Position numbers and translations under genes: made by a program. Below are positions 7,984-17,745 of a stretch of DNA of 64,000 nt, piece by piece. The number at the start of each line of letters is the position of its first letter. Position 1 is the first letter of the stretch. The stretch spans positions 1 to 64,000 of the forward strand of contig JAPOVD010000005.1 in the NCBI GenBank assembly GCA_026708305.1. The letters run 5' to 3'. The stretch comes from Nitrososphaerota archaeon. Its GTDB lineage: Archaea > Thermoproteota > Nitrososphaeria > Nitrososphaerales > Nitrosopumilaceae. The notes under the pieces were generated by a model that did no database searches, was not told the origin of the DNA, and worked only from the letters and a program-made list of their open reading frames with translations.

Positions 7984-9186
7984 TTGGAAATAGAATTACT
8001 GACAGAAAATTCAATAATATATGTATTGGCGATATGGATAGTTGCCGTAATCATTGCTAAAGCTTTGAAACTTGACAAGCATGGTTTTGAAATAAAATTG
8101 TACAGTATTGTGTATAAAAATTATAATGTACAATCAATATTTGCAAAAATATTAGCAAAAACTAGAACTGTTGTAAACGTTTTTGCAAATATTAGCATAG
8201 TATCAGGAGTTATAATGGTAGGAGTGGCATTTTGGTTTTTGTTAAGTAATATATTAAATTTTTTTGTGAAGCCAACAGAATTTTCAGAAGTAACATTGCT
8301 AATACCAGGAATAACATTAACATCATCAACGTCAATAACATATTTTTTGTTATCTATACCAATTGTCTTAATAATACATGAAGGAGCTCATGGCATAGTA
8401 GCTACCTTAGAGAAAATAAAAATTAAGTCTGGAGGATTTGCAGTGTTTATTGCAATGTTCGCAGGATTTGTTGAACCGGACGAAGAAAAGTTCGTGAAAG
8501 CTAACAAAATATCAAAATTAAAGGTTATCAGTGCAGGTGCCACTTCGAATGTTATATTTGCTATTATACTTGGCATGGTTTTAATAACAAATCCATTTTT
8601 TGCTATCGTAATGCCTGAACCGTTACTAAGCTGGTTTTACAGGTCTGTGGAAGGAGTGACCATAATTTCATTAATGAGTGATTCCGAAGCAGGGAAATCA
8701 GGGTTACAGCCAGACGACATAATAACCAGAATAAATAATACTGACATTAAAACTCCTCTTGATTTTCAAAAGATAAAAATAATCCCAAATGATGTTATCT
8801 CAATAGACGTAATAAGAGATGGTAAAGAATTAAACTTCGCAGTAAAAACAATAGAAAATCCAGAAGATCCAAAATCTGGTTTGATAGGGATAATAAGAGA
8901 TAATTCATTACCATATAAACCAAAATATGACATAATAGAATGGAAGAGTCCAGAAATTTCTATGTTTTTATTATGGCTATGGATGATTTCGTTTTTTATA
9001 GGGATTATCAACATGTTGCCACTACCTATACTAGATGGTGGTAAATTTATTTACAGCATAATAGAAGGAAAATTAAAAGAAAAAAGTGTAAAGATATTCA
9101 TGATTGCAATATATTTAGGCACATTTATTATATTTGGATTAAACATAGCTTTATCATATATAAAATCTGGCTGGTTTACTATATGA
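7984..9186 (+). CDS. Site-2 protease (M50) with PDZ domain
   Basis: 400 residues from a TTG start. This is an intramembrane zinc metalloprotease. The zinc motif HEGAH is at 132-136 inside a membrane helix, and the second motif NMLPLPILDGG is at about 343-353, supplying the aspartate ligand. A PDZ-like domain lies at about 225-295 (SGLQPDDIITRINNTDIKT). Helices flank both ends. Such proteases cut membrane-bound regulators or signal peptide remnants. The stop overlaps the next start by 4 bases, so the two genes are coupled. Confidence 0.88.
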   Translation: MEIELLTENSIIYVLAIWIVAVIIAKALKLDKHGFEIKLYSIVYKNYNVQSIFAKILAKTRTVVNVFANISIVSGVIMVGVAFWFLLSNILNFFVKPTEFSEVTLLIPGITLTSSTSITYFLLSIPIVLIIHEGAHGIVATLEKIKIKSGGFAVFIAMFAGFVEPDEEKFVKANKISKLKVISAGATSNVIFAIILGMVLITNPFFAIVMPEPLLSWFYRSVEGVTIISLMSDSEAGKSGLQPDDIITRINNTDIKTPLDFQKIKIIPNDVISIDVIRDGKELNFAVKTIENPEDPKSGLIGIIRDNSLPYKPKYDIIEWKSPEISMFLLWLWMISFFIGIINMLPLPILDGGKFIYSIIEGKLKEKSVKIFMIAIYLGTFIIFGLNIALSYIKSGWFTI

Positions 9187-10100
9187 CAGAATCTAAAGTA
9201 TTCATGAAACAAACATGTAACAAATGTGACGGAAAAGCAGTTTTTTATCGCAAATATTCAGGAGAAAGACTATGCAAACAATGTTTTTCAAATTCTATCA
9301 TACAAAAAACAGCTAGAGCTATTTCCAAATATAAAATGATAAAAAGATGTGATAACGTAGCGGTAGCTGTATCTGGAGGGAAGGATTCATTGGCTTTGTT
9401 ATATGTATTAAATAAAATATCAGAAAAATTCGAATTTAATATTGAGGCAATAACAATAGATGAAGGGATAAAAGGATATAGGGAAGAATCATTACAAATA
9501 GCCTGTAATTTTTGTAAGCAGTTACATATTAAACATCATGTATATTCTTATAAAAAAATATTTAAATTAACATTAGATGACGCTTTAGATTTAAGAACTG
9601 CTAAAATATCTTCATGTTCTATTTGTGGTATTTTAAGAAGAAGGGCCATGGACATAGCAGCAAAGGAAATAGGTTACAATATAATAGCAACTGGACATAA
9701 TTTGGATGATCTAATACAAACATTCATGATAAATATGATTTCTGGAGATACCAAAAAAATAAGTACCATGTATCCAGGTTCTACAAATAAAATAAAACCA
9801 TTTTCTGAGATCTATGAATCAGAAATAGTTTTTTTTGCATATATTAATAAAATACCTTTTCAGTCAGAACCATGTTCACACATGTATGAAGGAATACGCA
9901 CTCAAATACGTGAATTTGTAAACATGTTAGAACAAAAACATTCTGGAGTAAAAAACAATTTGTTAAGCTCCATTTTAAAACTCACTAATACAAAAAATTC
10001 ATACCGCAATGAGAAAAAATCATGTATGAGATGTGGCAATATTTGTACTAATAACATATGTTCTGTATGCAATATGATATCAAACATTAAAAAATCCTAA
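9183..10100 (+). CDS. TtuA/Ncs6-family tRNA 2-thiolation enzyme
   Basis: 305 residues. The ATP-pyrophosphatase P-loop SGGKDS is at 64-69. An N-terminal zinc finger uses Cys12/15/31/34 and a C-terminal one Cys281/284/293/296. The Fe-S ligands expected in TtuA are Cys145, Cys148 and Cys231. Enzymes of this family thiolate U34 or position 54 of tRNAs, using a ubiquitin-like sulfur carrier. The GHNLDD motif is followed by L-I-Q rather than the usual E-A-Q. Whether it acts at position 34 or 54 cannot be told from this sequence. Confidence 0.85.
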   Translation: MTESKVFMKQTCNKCDGKAVFYRKYSGERLCKQCFSNSIIQKTARAISKYKMIKRCDNVAVAVSGGKDSLALLYVLNKISEKFEFNIEAITIDEGIKGYREESLQIACNFCKQLHIKHHVYSYKKIFKLTLDDALDLRTAKISSCSICGILRRRAMDIAAKEIGYNIIATGHNLDDLIQTFMINMISGDTKKISTMYPGSTNKIKPFSEIYESEIVFFAYINKIPFQSEPCSHMYEGIRTQIREFVNMLEQKHSGVKNNLLSSILKLTNTKNSYRNEKKSCMRCGNICTNNICSVCNMISNIKKS

Positions 10101-10105
10101 TGCAA

Positions 10106-10117
10106 ATATAACATACA
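10106..10117 (+). promoter_or_regulatory. TATA-like element of SRP RNA gene
   Basis: aatataacata is centred about 25 bases before the 5' strand of helix 1 of the SRP RNA. This is the usual archaeal TATA distance. Confidence 0.4.
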
Positions 10118-10134
10118 ATTGTATAATAGTACGG

Positions 10135-10452
10135 TAGTAGGTAGGATCAGGGTGCTAGCCGTGCCCTATTCTGAAACCGGCTATAAGCAGAGGTCAGCAA
10201 CTACGAGATAAACTTCGTAATTGATGAATTCCCGCTTAATATGTGAAAATGAAATCACGCCAAAGAGGGCAAATACAGATCTAGGATCATTCGAAAGAAC
10301 GATCTAACAAGATCGAGCTATCGAAATGGATGAGGACCTGGAGGGAGCAATCCTAAGGTAGGATATCTGCGCTTCTTTGTCAACGTGTTAGATTTCATAT
10401 GTTTTGAAATGGGATCTTTAGTTATGATTGGAATTCGTGGATCTACTACTAT
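10135..10452 (+). ncRNA. Archaeal signal recognition particle RNA (7S)
   Basis: About 318 bases, the usual archaeal length. The ends pair perfectly as helix 1: tagtagtag (10136-10144) with ctactacta (10443-10451). The 5' Alu-like domain shows TAGCCG and CGGCTA, which can form the loop-loop or helix 2-4 contacts. A hairpin ttc-gaaa-gaa near 10290-10300 fits helix 6, and the hallmark SRP54-binding helix 8 is at about 10328-10354 (CCTGGAGGGAGCAATCC, close to the bacterial CCGGAAGGAAGCAGCC). The RNA scaffolds SRP54 and SRP19 for membrane protein targeting. The next gene starts only 6 bases beyond it. Confidence 0.9.
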
Positions 10453-10457
10453 AAATT

Positions 10458-10775
10458 ATGAATAAGCATATAAAATACATGTACGATTATGAAAAAATAA
10501 AACCCGAACTGCCAAAAAAAATTCAAACATTGTTTGATGAATTACGAAATTTTTGTTTATCTTTAGGAAATGATGTTATAGAAGATGTGAGGATGCATAG
10601 AATAGTTTTTTGTAAATCAATTAATTTTAGATGGTTTGCAGACATAAAACCTGACAACAATACATTGCTAATAAAAATACAAAAAAATAGAAAAGAAAGC
10701 AAAATAATTAATTCAAATTACGACATAAACGAAATAAAAAAAATAATTCGTGACGCATATGAAAAAATAAATTAA
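10458..10775 (+). CDS. DUF5655-like small protein
   Basis: 105 residues. The order of DELRNFCLSLGNDV, then RMHRIVFCKSINFRWFADIKP, LLIKIQ and a closing IKKIIRDAYEKI matches the DUF5655 pattern, a domain otherwise found alone or at the end of predicted nuclease-like proteins. The function is unknown. It begins 6 bases after the SRP RNA, so read-through from that strong promoter may supply its transcript. Confidence 0.6.
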   Translation: MNKHIKYMYDYEKIKPELPKKIQTLFDELRNFCLSLGNDVIEDVRMHRIVFCKSINFRWFADIKPDNNTLLIKIQKNRKESKIINSNYDINEIKKIIRDAYEKIN

Positions 10776-11059
10776 TACAAAACATCAAATGTTTTAAATT
10801 TACCAGTATATTTTTCGCTTTTAGTTTTCACTTTTTCTACTATAGCATTAGCAGGATCACGATGGCACCAATTGATTACAACAAATACATTTCCATATGC
10901 ACCTTCAATAATGGCTTCTACACTTCCATCATCCAAATTTTTAGTCCAACCACGTACGTTATTTTTGATTGCAATAGTTTTTAACGTTTGTCTAAAAAAT
11001 ACATTTTGCACCTTGCCAGAAATGATAACATGGATTCTTAGATTACGTTTTTTCACCAA
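10772..11059 (-). CDS. acyP: Acylphosphatase
   Basis: 95 residues, the standard length. It hydrolyses acyl phosphates such as carbamoyl phosphate. The phosphate-binding loop GKVQNVFFR carries the catalytic arginine, and the catalytic asparagine follows in VRGWTKNLDDGSVEAIIEG. In most members the loop reads GxVQGVxFR, so Asn for Gly is a small change. It overlaps the convergent DUF5655 gene by 4 bases. Confidence 0.88.
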   Translation of the reverse strand: MVKKRNLRIHVIISGKVQNVFFRQTLKTIAIKNNVRGWTKNLDDGSVEAIIEGAYGNVFVVINWCHRDPANAIVEKVKTKSEKYTGKFKTFDVLY

Positions 11060-11110
11060 TAAGCGATATCACATCATAAGAATTATTTATTTCATGTAGT
11101 GTTTTGTAGT

Positions 11111-11836
11111 TTATTTCCGTTTTTTGATTCTTGCTCTTCCTGTTTTTTGTGCGGCTATACTACCAACTTTTGCACCCGGTGGAGCATTTCTAGAAACCGT
11201 AGAACTTTGTCCAACGTGTTGGTGTCTTCCACCTCCATGAGGATGAACATATGCAGCTTGTGCAACTCCTCTTACAATAGGATATTTTCTACCTTTTGAT
11301 CTAAAACGTCTCCATTTCATGCCAGCTGACATAAATGGTTTATCAGCAGCTCCACCACCAGCAATTGTACCTATCATTGCTCTATTTTTAGGATTAAGAG
11401 TAACAAATTTTCCCGAAGGGAGTTTGATTGTAACTCCATTAGATCCATGTGAAAAAATGGTAGCTGTTGTACCGGCAGATTTTACCATTGTGCCTCCATC
11501 ACCAAAGTATTTTTCAATGTTACAAACACTGGTACCATCTGGTATGTTTTGAATGCTTATTATACTACCAGACGAGATATCAGATTTAAGCCCAAATTGA
11601 ATTTTAGAATTGATCCGCGTTCCAAGAACTGCAGGAATATATGAAATGTCACTATGAAATTTGACTTTTGCAAGAGGGGCATCTCGTCCTCTTTCATGCA
11701 ATAAATCTAGAATTTTTCCTTCGTGTTGTGCTGATAATGGGTAAGATGGATACTTTGTTTTGGATATTTTTCTATCACTGGCTCTAAATTGCATACCTCC
11801 GTGTCCACGTCTGCGTACTAATGGTCTTTTGCCCAC
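11111..11836 (-). CDS. rpl2: Ribosomal protein L2 (uL2)
   Basis: 241 residues from the GTG at 11836, which gives the family N-terminus (GKRPLVRRRGHGG). The longer frame to 11941 has no homologous sequence and would run into the divergent Cdc48 gene. L2 is a core 50S protein near the peptidyl-transferase centre. RKYPIVRGVAQAAYVHPHGG and GGRHQHVGQSSTVSRNAPPG are diagnostic. It is not in an S10-type ribosomal operon here: it stands alone between acyP and cdc48. Confidence 0.95.
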   Translation of the reverse strand: MGKRPLVRRRGHGGMQFRASDRKISKTKYPSYPLSAQHEGKILDLLHERGRDAPLAKVKFHSDISYIPAVLGTRINSKIQFGLKSDISSGSIISIQNIPDGTSVCNIEKYFGDGGTMVKSAGTTATIFSHGSNGVTIKLPSGKFVTLNPKNRAMIGTIAGGGAADKPFMSAGMKWRRFRSKGRKYPIVRGVAQAAYVHPHGGGRHQHVGQSSTVSRNAPPGAKVGSIAAQKTGRARIKKRK

Positions 11837-11932
11837 AAAACAAAGCTTGTTAATAATAATTTTAAGGTTATGATTCATGATCGAAGAAAATTTAAACGTA
11901 AAAGATATAAAAAAATATGAGAGAATTTGGCT

Positions 11933-14119
11933 ATGGATCAAAATGCTCTATCCCTGAAGGTATTAGAAGCATACACTAGAGATGTAGGAAGAGGTGTAGC
12001 TAGAATCGATTATGACTCTATGGATACGCTTAACGCTTCAACTGGAGATGTAATTGAAATCAAAGGAAAAAGAAGAACTGTTGCTAAATGTTTGCCTCTT
12101 TATCCATCAGATGAAGGAAAAGGAATAATAAGAATAGACGGATTAGGTCGTAATAATTCTGGAATTGCGATAGGAGATACAATTTCAGTGAGAAAGATAA
12201 AAGCAGTAGCTGCTGAAAAAGTTGTAGTGGCACCATTGGAAGCTATACCACCTATAGATGAACGATATTTGGCAGACGCTTTAGAAAGTGTACCGTTAAT
12301 AAAAGGAGATAACGTAATGGTGCCTTATTTTGGAGGTAGACTAACTTTTCAAGTTATTAGTGTATCACCATTAGCTGATGCAGTATTAATAACACAAAAA
12401 ACAGTATTCCACATAGCAGAAAAAGGAGAGACATTACGTGGTGTACCACAAGTTACATATGAAGATATAGGAGGTTTAACTGACGAAATTAAAAAAGTAA
12501 GAGAAATGATAGAGCTTCCATTACGACATCCAGAAATATTTGAAAAGTTAGGAATAGAAGCTCCAAAAGGCGTTTTACTTTATGGTCCTCCTGGAACTGG
12601 CAAAACTTTACTTGCAAAAGCAGTAGCTAATGAAAGCAATGCTCATTTTATAAGTATATCAGGTCCTGAGATAATGAGTAAATTCTATGGAGAGAGTGAA
12701 GCTAGATTAAGAGAGATTTTCAAAGAAGCTAGAGAAAAAGCACCATCAATAATTTTTGTAGACGAAATAGACTCTATTGCACCAAAACGAGAAGAAGTAA
12801 CAGGAGAAGTAGAACGTAGGGTGGTTTCACAAATGTTGTCATTAATGGATGGATTAGAAGCACGAGGAAAAGTGATAGTAATATCTGCTACTAACAGACC
12901 AAATGCTATAGATCCTGCTCTTAGAAGACCAGGAAGATTTGACAGGGAAATTGAAATAAAAGTTCCTGATAAAAAAGGCAGAAAGGACATTTTAGCTATA
13001 CATACTAGAAATATGCCTTTATCTGATAATGTAAATTTAGATAAAGTAGCTTCCATAAGTCATGGATATGTAGGAGCAGATTTAGAATACTTGTGTAAAG
13101 AAAGTGCGATGAAATGCCTACGCAGATTATTGCCTGAGCTTAATTTGGAAGATGAAAAGATACCTCCAGAAACATTAGATAAGCTTATTGTAAATTCTGA
13201 AGATTTTCAAAAAGCTCTAGTAGAAGTCACTCCATCTGGAATGAGAGAAGTGTTTATAGAGAATCCAGATGTGAAGTGGGAAGAAGTAGGAGGACTAACA
13301 GCAGTAAAAAGAGAATTACAAGAAGCAGTAGAATGGCCAATGAAATACCCTGCATTATATGATAAGCTAGGACATAAGATGCCAAGAGGAATATTATTAC
13401 ACGGTCATAGTGGCACTGGCAAAACTTTACTTGCAAAAGCAGTAGCTACACAAAGCGAAGCAAATTTTGTGTCAGTACGAGGTCCAGAGTTATTATCAAA
13501 ATGGGTTGGTGAATCAGAGAGAGGAATACGTGAAATATTTAGAAGAGCTAGACAAGCATCACCATGTGTTATATTTTTTGATGAGATTGATTCTATTGCT
13601 CCAATTAGAGGAGCTGGAGGAGAAACAGCAGTTGCGGAGAGAGTTGTAAGTCAATTATTAACAGAATTAGATGGAATGGAAAATTTACACGGTGTTGTTG
13701 TGTTAGCAGCTACAAACAGAGCAGATATGATAGATCCAGCATTATTAAGACCAGGAAGATTTGATAAAATAATTCAGATTCCGATTCCAGATAAAGAAAG
13801 TCGTAGAAGTATCTTAGATATAAATATAAAATCCATACCAATAGTACTTGATCCTAATAATCCTGATCATGTAGATCTTGACAAAATAGCAGAAATGACT
13901 GATGGCATGAGTGGAGCCGACGTAGCTGCTATAGCAAACACGGCAGTATCATTAGTAATTCATGAATATTTAGACAACCATCCAGCAGTTAAGGAAATAG
14001 AAAAAAGCGCATCAAATGCTAAAGTGACCATGAAACATTTCGAGGAAGCTGTAAAGAAAGTAAGAGAACAAAAAGATTTGAAAATAGGACAAAAAGTTGT
14101 TGCATCGTATTACAGATAA
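11933..14119 (+). CDS. Cdc48/VAT-type AAA ATPase
   Basis: About 728 residues. The N-terminal double-psi barrel and 4-beta domains (about 1-175) are followed by two AAA modules, each with Walker A, Walker B (DEID) and sensor/arginine-finger motifs. D1 Walker A is GPPGTGKT. D2 reads GHSGTGKT, a change in the first positions that keeps GKT. VAT unfolds substrates for the proteasome. A TATA-like tataaaaa (about 11906-11913) favours the ATG at 11933; a TTG at 11927 is the alternative. A second Cdc48 is encoded at 49.8-51.9 kb. Confidence 0.92.
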   Translation: MDQNALSLKVLEAYTRDVGRGVARIDYDSMDTLNASTGDVIEIKGKRRTVAKCLPLYPSDEGKGIIRIDGLGRNNSGIAIGDTISVRKIKAVAAEKVVVAPLEAIPPIDERYLADALESVPLIKGDNVMVPYFGGRLTFQVISVSPLADAVLITQKTVFHIAEKGETLRGVPQVTYEDIGGLTDEIKKVREMIELPLRHPEIFEKLGIEAPKGVLLYGPPGTGKTLLAKAVANESNAHFISISGPEIMSKFYGESEARLREIFKEAREKAPSIIFVDEIDSIAPKREEVTGEVERRVVSQMLSLMDGLEARGKVIVISATNRPNAIDPALRRPGRFDREIEIKVPDKKGRKDILAIHTRNMPLSDNVNLDKVASISHGYVGADLEYLCKESAMKCLRRLLPELNLEDEKIPPETLDKLIVNSEDFQKALVEVTPSGMREVFIENPDVKWEEVGGLTAVKRELQEAVEWPMKYPALYDKLGHKMPRGILLHGHSGTGKTLLAKAVATQSEANFVSVRGPELLSKWVGESERGIREIFRRARQASPCVIFFDEIDSIAPIRGAGGETAVAERVVSQLLTELDGMENLHGVVVLAATNRADMIDPALLRPGRFDKIIQIPIPDKESRRSILDINIKSIPIVLDPNNPDHVDLDKIAEMTDGMSGADVAAIANTAVSLVIHEYLDNHPAVKEIEKSASNAKVTMKHFEEAVKKVREQKDLKIGQKVVASYYR

Positions 14120-14140
14120 AGAAAGCCGTCATTTTATAAA

Positions 14141-15412
14141 ATGCCATATAACACATATGATGATGAAATTGTTTTAATTGAATCACAAGCTTCTATAGGA
14201 GACATCATCAAAATAGAATGTAATGAACTATATTATACTGGAATGCTTATGCCTAGATATCAATATACCAATCAAAAAAATATAGTTATTAAACTGCATA
14301 ATGGATACAATGTTGGGCTGCCAATAAAAGAAATAACTAAAATACAAGTTATCAAAAAAAAATCAAAGATTGATTCTATTTCATATAGCATTAGAAAAAA
14401 CGATGCAGCGCGTCCTAAAATTTTGCTTTTGTCTACTGGCGGCACCATTGCAAGTAGTTTAGACTATATTACAGGAGCAGTATCACCTACATTTAGCAGC
14501 GATGATATAAAAAAATTAATTCCAGAAATTTCTCAATTTGCAAATATAGACACGGAAGTCGTTTTTTTGGAATCTTCAGAGAATATTCTTCCTGCACATT
14601 GGAAGCGTATAGCTGAAATTATAATTACTAAAAAAAATCTACAATATTCAGGTATTATAATTTCACATGGGACTGATACAATGCATTATACTGCCGCATA
14701 TCTATCATTTGCTTTAGTAGGATTTCCAATACCAATAGTGTTAGTAGGATCACAAAGATCATTGGATAGGCCGTCATCAGATGCAGCAATGAATCTAATT
14801 TCTACTATTCAATTTATTACAAAATATAAATCTCAAGGAGTTTTCGTAGCAATGCATCATGGTGGAAACGATGATGTAATAGCATGTCATATTGGAACTA
14901 GAGTAAGAAAAAATCATACTAGTAAAAGAAGTGCATTTCAAACTATTGGAGGTAAGCCAGCATTTTTAATAAATGATGGCCACATCACTAAAAATACAGA
15001 TAAAGTTTTTAATCATAAATATGAAGCAAAATTAAATCTTGATCCACGTGTAGCGTTAATAAAATACTATCCTGGATATAATCCAGAACTCTTAGAATAT
15101 GTGATAAAATGTAATTATAGAGCTATAATTTTTGAAGGTACAGGATTAGGACATGTAGGAAATATATTATATAAGAATATAAAACATGCTAACGAAAAAA
15201 ATATTTTTTTAGGCATGACATCACAATGTATAAATGGATTTATCCAAATGAACGTTTATGAAAGTGGTAGAAAATTGATAAATTTAGGGATTACACCACT
15301 AAATATGATTCCAGAGACAGCATTAGTAAAAGCAATGTGGGCATTAGGTAATTCTCATAATATCCAGGAAATGAAAAAAATAATGCTAAAAAATGTGGCT
15401 TTTGAATTTTAA
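14141..15412 (+). CDS. gatD: Glutamyl-tRNA(Gln) amidotransferase subunit D
   Basis: 423 residues. GatD is the asparaginase-like subunit that releases ammonia from Asn or Gln for GatE. An N-terminal small beta domain (about 1-80) is followed by the asparaginase fold, with the first nucleophile motif TGGTIA (99-104) and the second motif HGTDT (176-180). The length is usual for archaeal GatD. The stop codon overlaps the gatE start by one base, so the heterodimer subunits are translationally coupled. Confidence 0.95.
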   Translation: MPYNTYDDEIVLIESQASIGDIIKIECNELYYTGMLMPRYQYTNQKNIVIKLHNGYNVGLPIKEITKIQVIKKKSKIDSISYSIRKNDAARPKILLLSTGGTIASSLDYITGAVSPTFSSDDIKKLIPEISQFANIDTEVVFLESSENILPAHWKRIAEIIITKKNLQYSGIIISHGTDTMHYTAAYLSFALVGFPIPIVLVGSQRSLDRPSSDAAMNLISTIQFITKYKSQGVFVAMHHGGNDDVIACHIGTRVRKNHTSKRSAFQTIGGKPAFLINDGHITKNTDKVFNHKYEAKLNLDPRVALIKYYPGYNPELLEYVIKCNYRAIIFEGTGLGHVGNILYKNIKHANEKNIFLGMTSQCINGFIQMNVYESGRKLINLGITPLNMIPETALVKAMWALGNSHNIQEMKKIMLKNVAFEF

Positions 15413-17304
15413 TGTTTATGAACACAGAATTACAAAAAATAGGATTATTGGTAGGGATTGAAATACACCAACAACTATTAACATCCAAGAAATTATTTTG
15501 TAGTTGCAAGAATGATGAAGGTTCTAATATTTCAAAAAAAATTTTACGAAGATTACGTATGTCGAGAGGAGAGTTGGGCAATTATGACAAGTCGTCCGTA
15601 TTTGAAAATATGAAATCTAAAACCATATTATATTCAGCTGCCAAGAATAGTTGTTTGGTAGAAGAAGATGAAGAACCTCCACACGAACTAAATCCTGCCG
15701 CTAAAAACATTGCAATTACAATTGCAACGAACATTAATTCTAACATTTTTAATGAGACTTACATAATGAGAAAAACTGTCATAGATGGATCAAATACAAG
15801 TGGGTTTCAAAGAAGTGTATTAATATCTTCTGGAGGAGTTATTAAACTGAATGATCGAGATGTTAAAATAGAAACAATTTGCCTAGAAGAAGATTCTGCT
15901 CGATTTATAGTAGAGAGAGAAAATGTAAAGGAATATAGCTTGGATCGTTTAGGGATACCTTTAATAGAAATTGCTTTAGCACCAATATGTACAACTCCTT
16001 CAGAAATTAGAAAAATTGCTTTCAATATTGGAATGATATTAAGGACAACAAAAAATGTAAAACGAGGTCTTGGCACGATAAGACAGGATGTAAATGTATC
16101 TATTAATGGTGGATCCATAGTGGAGATAAAGGGTTTACAAAATTTAGATCAATTGGAAAAAGTAACACAGTATGAAATAAAAAGACAACAAGAATTATTA
16201 AAAATTGTAGATATTTTTAAATCTAAAAATTTAGATTCAATATCAAATAATAATGTACATGATGTAACAAAACTAATCAAAAATTATGAAATGAAGCAAT
16301 GTGGCTTAGAAAGTAATTACAAAGTGATGATAATAAAAATGATAAATTTCATAAAATTTTTGAATTATGAACGTTCTCAATATATGAAAATATACGAAGA
16401 ATTGATTCAAATTGCAAGATTTTTTAGAATAAATCAAATTTACCATTCTGATAATGCGTATAAAAATGAAATAGCTGGCAAACACCTAGATAAAATTATG
16501 TCCATTCTAAAAATCAACCATAAAGATGATGGGTTTATATTAATTAAAGGAAACGAAAAAGATATAGATATAGCAATAAAATATTTAATAAAAAGAATAA
16601 ACGAATCAAAAACTACTGTTCCGTCTGAAACTAGGAAAGCTACCAAAGATGGACGTACTGTATTTATGAGACCAAAATCAGGAGCGGACAGAATGTATCC
16701 AGAAACCGATTTACCACCAATTATAATAACAAAAGAAGAAATTAAAGTTGCAAATCGTAATAAATATAAATCATGGGAAGAATCCATAACGCACATCAAA
16801 AAAAAATATGGGTTAAGTTCACAACTTGCTGAACAAATGTTTGATTCTGAATATTTAGAGTTGTTTGAACATATATGCAAAAGTACTAAGGTTTCTCCAA
16901 ACTTTGTTGCTTCATCTTTATGTTCTACAATAACAAAACTACAAAGAGAAAACTTAGGTTCATCTCATCTGAATGAAGTTGAAATTTTAAACGTATTTAA
17001 CTTATTATCAGAAAAAAAAATAACAAATGAATCTGTTGAAATGATCTTCATGGGTTTAATGTCTAAAAAATTACAGACAGCTGATGAGTATATTCATAAC
17101 GCATCAAAGATTAATGACGAACAAGTAAATCTACTAATAGATGAATTAATTAATAATAGTATTGATTTTATATACAAGGAAAAAGACAGATCAGTAAATA
17201 AACTGATGGGTAGGATAATGAAAGATCTGCGCGGTAAAGTAGATGGAAAGAAAATAAATCAATTACTACAAAAAAAAATTTCTCTAATATTACAAAACGA
17301 TTAG
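15412..17304 (+). CDS. gatE: Glutamyl-tRNA(Gln) amidotransferase subunit E
   Basis: 630 residues. GatE is the GatB-like kinase/transamidase subunit that turns Glu-tRNA(Gln) into Gln-tRNA(Gln). The N-terminus (IGLLVGIEIHQQLLTSKKLFC) and the ETRKATKDGRTVFMRPKSGADRMYPETDLPP segment are diagnostic. The archaeal insertion domain and a C-terminal YqeY-like tail (NKLMGRIMKDLRGKVDGKKIN) are present. Its substrate tRNA(Gln) is encoded 5 kb downstream. Confidence 0.95.
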   Translation: MFMNTELQKIGLLVGIEIHQQLLTSKKLFCSCKNDEGSNISKKILRRLRMSRGELGNYDKSSVFENMKSKTILYSAAKNSCLVEEDEEPPHELNPAAKNIAITIATNINSNIFNETYIMRKTVIDGSNTSGFQRSVLISSGGVIKLNDRDVKIETICLEEDSARFIVERENVKEYSLDRLGIPLIEIALAPICTTPSEIRKIAFNIGMILRTTKNVKRGLGTIRQDVNVSINGGSIVEIKGLQNLDQLEKVTQYEIKRQQELLKIVDIFKSKNLDSISNNNVHDVTKLIKNYEMKQCGLESNYKVMIIKMINFIKFLNYERSQYMKIYEELIQIARFFRINQIYHSDNAYKNEIAGKHLDKIMSILKINHKDDGFILIKGNEKDIDIAIKYLIKRINESKTTVPSETRKATKDGRTVFMRPKSGADRMYPETDLPPIIITKEEIKVANRNKYKSWEESITHIKKKYGLSSQLAEQMFDSEYLELFEHICKSTKVSPNFVASSLCSTITKLQRENLGSSHLNEVEILNVFNLLSEKKITNESVEMIFMGLMSKKLQTADEYIHNASKINDEQVNLLIDELINNSIDFIYKEKDRSVNKLMGRIMKDLRGKVDGKKINQLLQKKISLILQND

Positions 17305-17309
17305 CTTAT

Positions 17310-17564
17310 CTAATTCAGTTTACGTCGTCCAGTGCCACGTCCTATAGAGACATAATGTCCTTTTGTAGATGTTGTTTTAGTATCTTTAATATCAGCAAGT
17401 TTAATATTCTTAGTACCACGGCCAACTGTAACATATGCATCATTAGCCATTTCCTTTTGTTTTTTTTGATATTCTTTATATCTTTCACCAGCCCATGTAG
17501 ATTTACTATTTTTAACATTTTTTCTTGATGTACCTCTACCACTAACTTTTGTCACTATGCCCAT
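17310..17564 (-). CDS. Small basic protein with three G-R-G-T repeats
   Basis: 84 residues, strongly basic, low in hydrophobic content. The same short unit appears three times: VSGRGTSRKN near the N-terminus, VTVGRGTKNIKLADIK in the middle and VSIGRGTGRRKL at the C-terminus, spaced about 30-40 residues apart. It stands alone between gatE and tRNA-Leu. I do not know a function. Basic GRGT units could contact nucleic acid, which is inference only. Confidence 0.65.
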   Translation of the reverse strand: MGIVTKVSGRGTSRKNVKNSKSTWAGERYKEYQKKQKEMANDAYVTVGRGTKNIKLADIKDTKTTSTKGHYVSIGRGTGRRKLN

Positions 17565-17611
17565 ATGTAGAATTTCAATAACTATTGTTTAAACTTGTTC
17601 ATCAATTAAAA

Positions 17612-17693
17612 TGCGGAAAATGGGATTTGAACCCACGAACTCCTAGAGATAAGGATCTGAACCTTACACCTTTGGCCACTTGGTTATTTCCGC
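17612..17693 (-). tRNA. tRNA-Leu(CAG)
   Basis: 82 bases, type II tRNA. The acceptor GCGGAAA pairs with TTTCCGC with discriminator A. The anticodon stem TAAGG/CCTTA encloses loop TTCAGAT, so the anticodon is CAG (Leu). A long variable arm (TCTCTAGGAG) and T arm GTGGG-TTCAAAT-CCCAT are visible. No intron, and CCA is not encoded. A TATA-like element lies about 27 bases upstream (17717-17727). Confidence 0.96.
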
Positions 17694-17745
17694 AATATAA
17701 AAGAAAAAAGAAATTGCAAATAAATAGATAATGCGGATGGCAAGT

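Noticed and set aside
7941-8078. N-terminal extension of CutA to 8078
   Set aside because: The extension has no CutA match and overlaps the start of the site-2 protease gene. The ATG at 7940 gives the normal 109-residue protein.
11837-11941. N-terminal extension of L2
   Set aside because: It has no homology to L2 and runs into the divergent Cdc48 promoter; the GTG at 11836 gives the usual N-terminus.
13382-13440. Loss of ATPase function in the second AAA module of the first Cdc48
   Set aside because: Walker A reads GHSGTGKT in place of GPPGTGKT, but Gly-Lys-Thr and the DEID Walker B are intact, so there is no reason to call it inactive.
17342-17542. Alternative frame inside the GRGT-repeat gene
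   Set aside because: The main frame has a repeated motif and sensible composition; the alternative is Leu/Ile-rich noise from the same bases.
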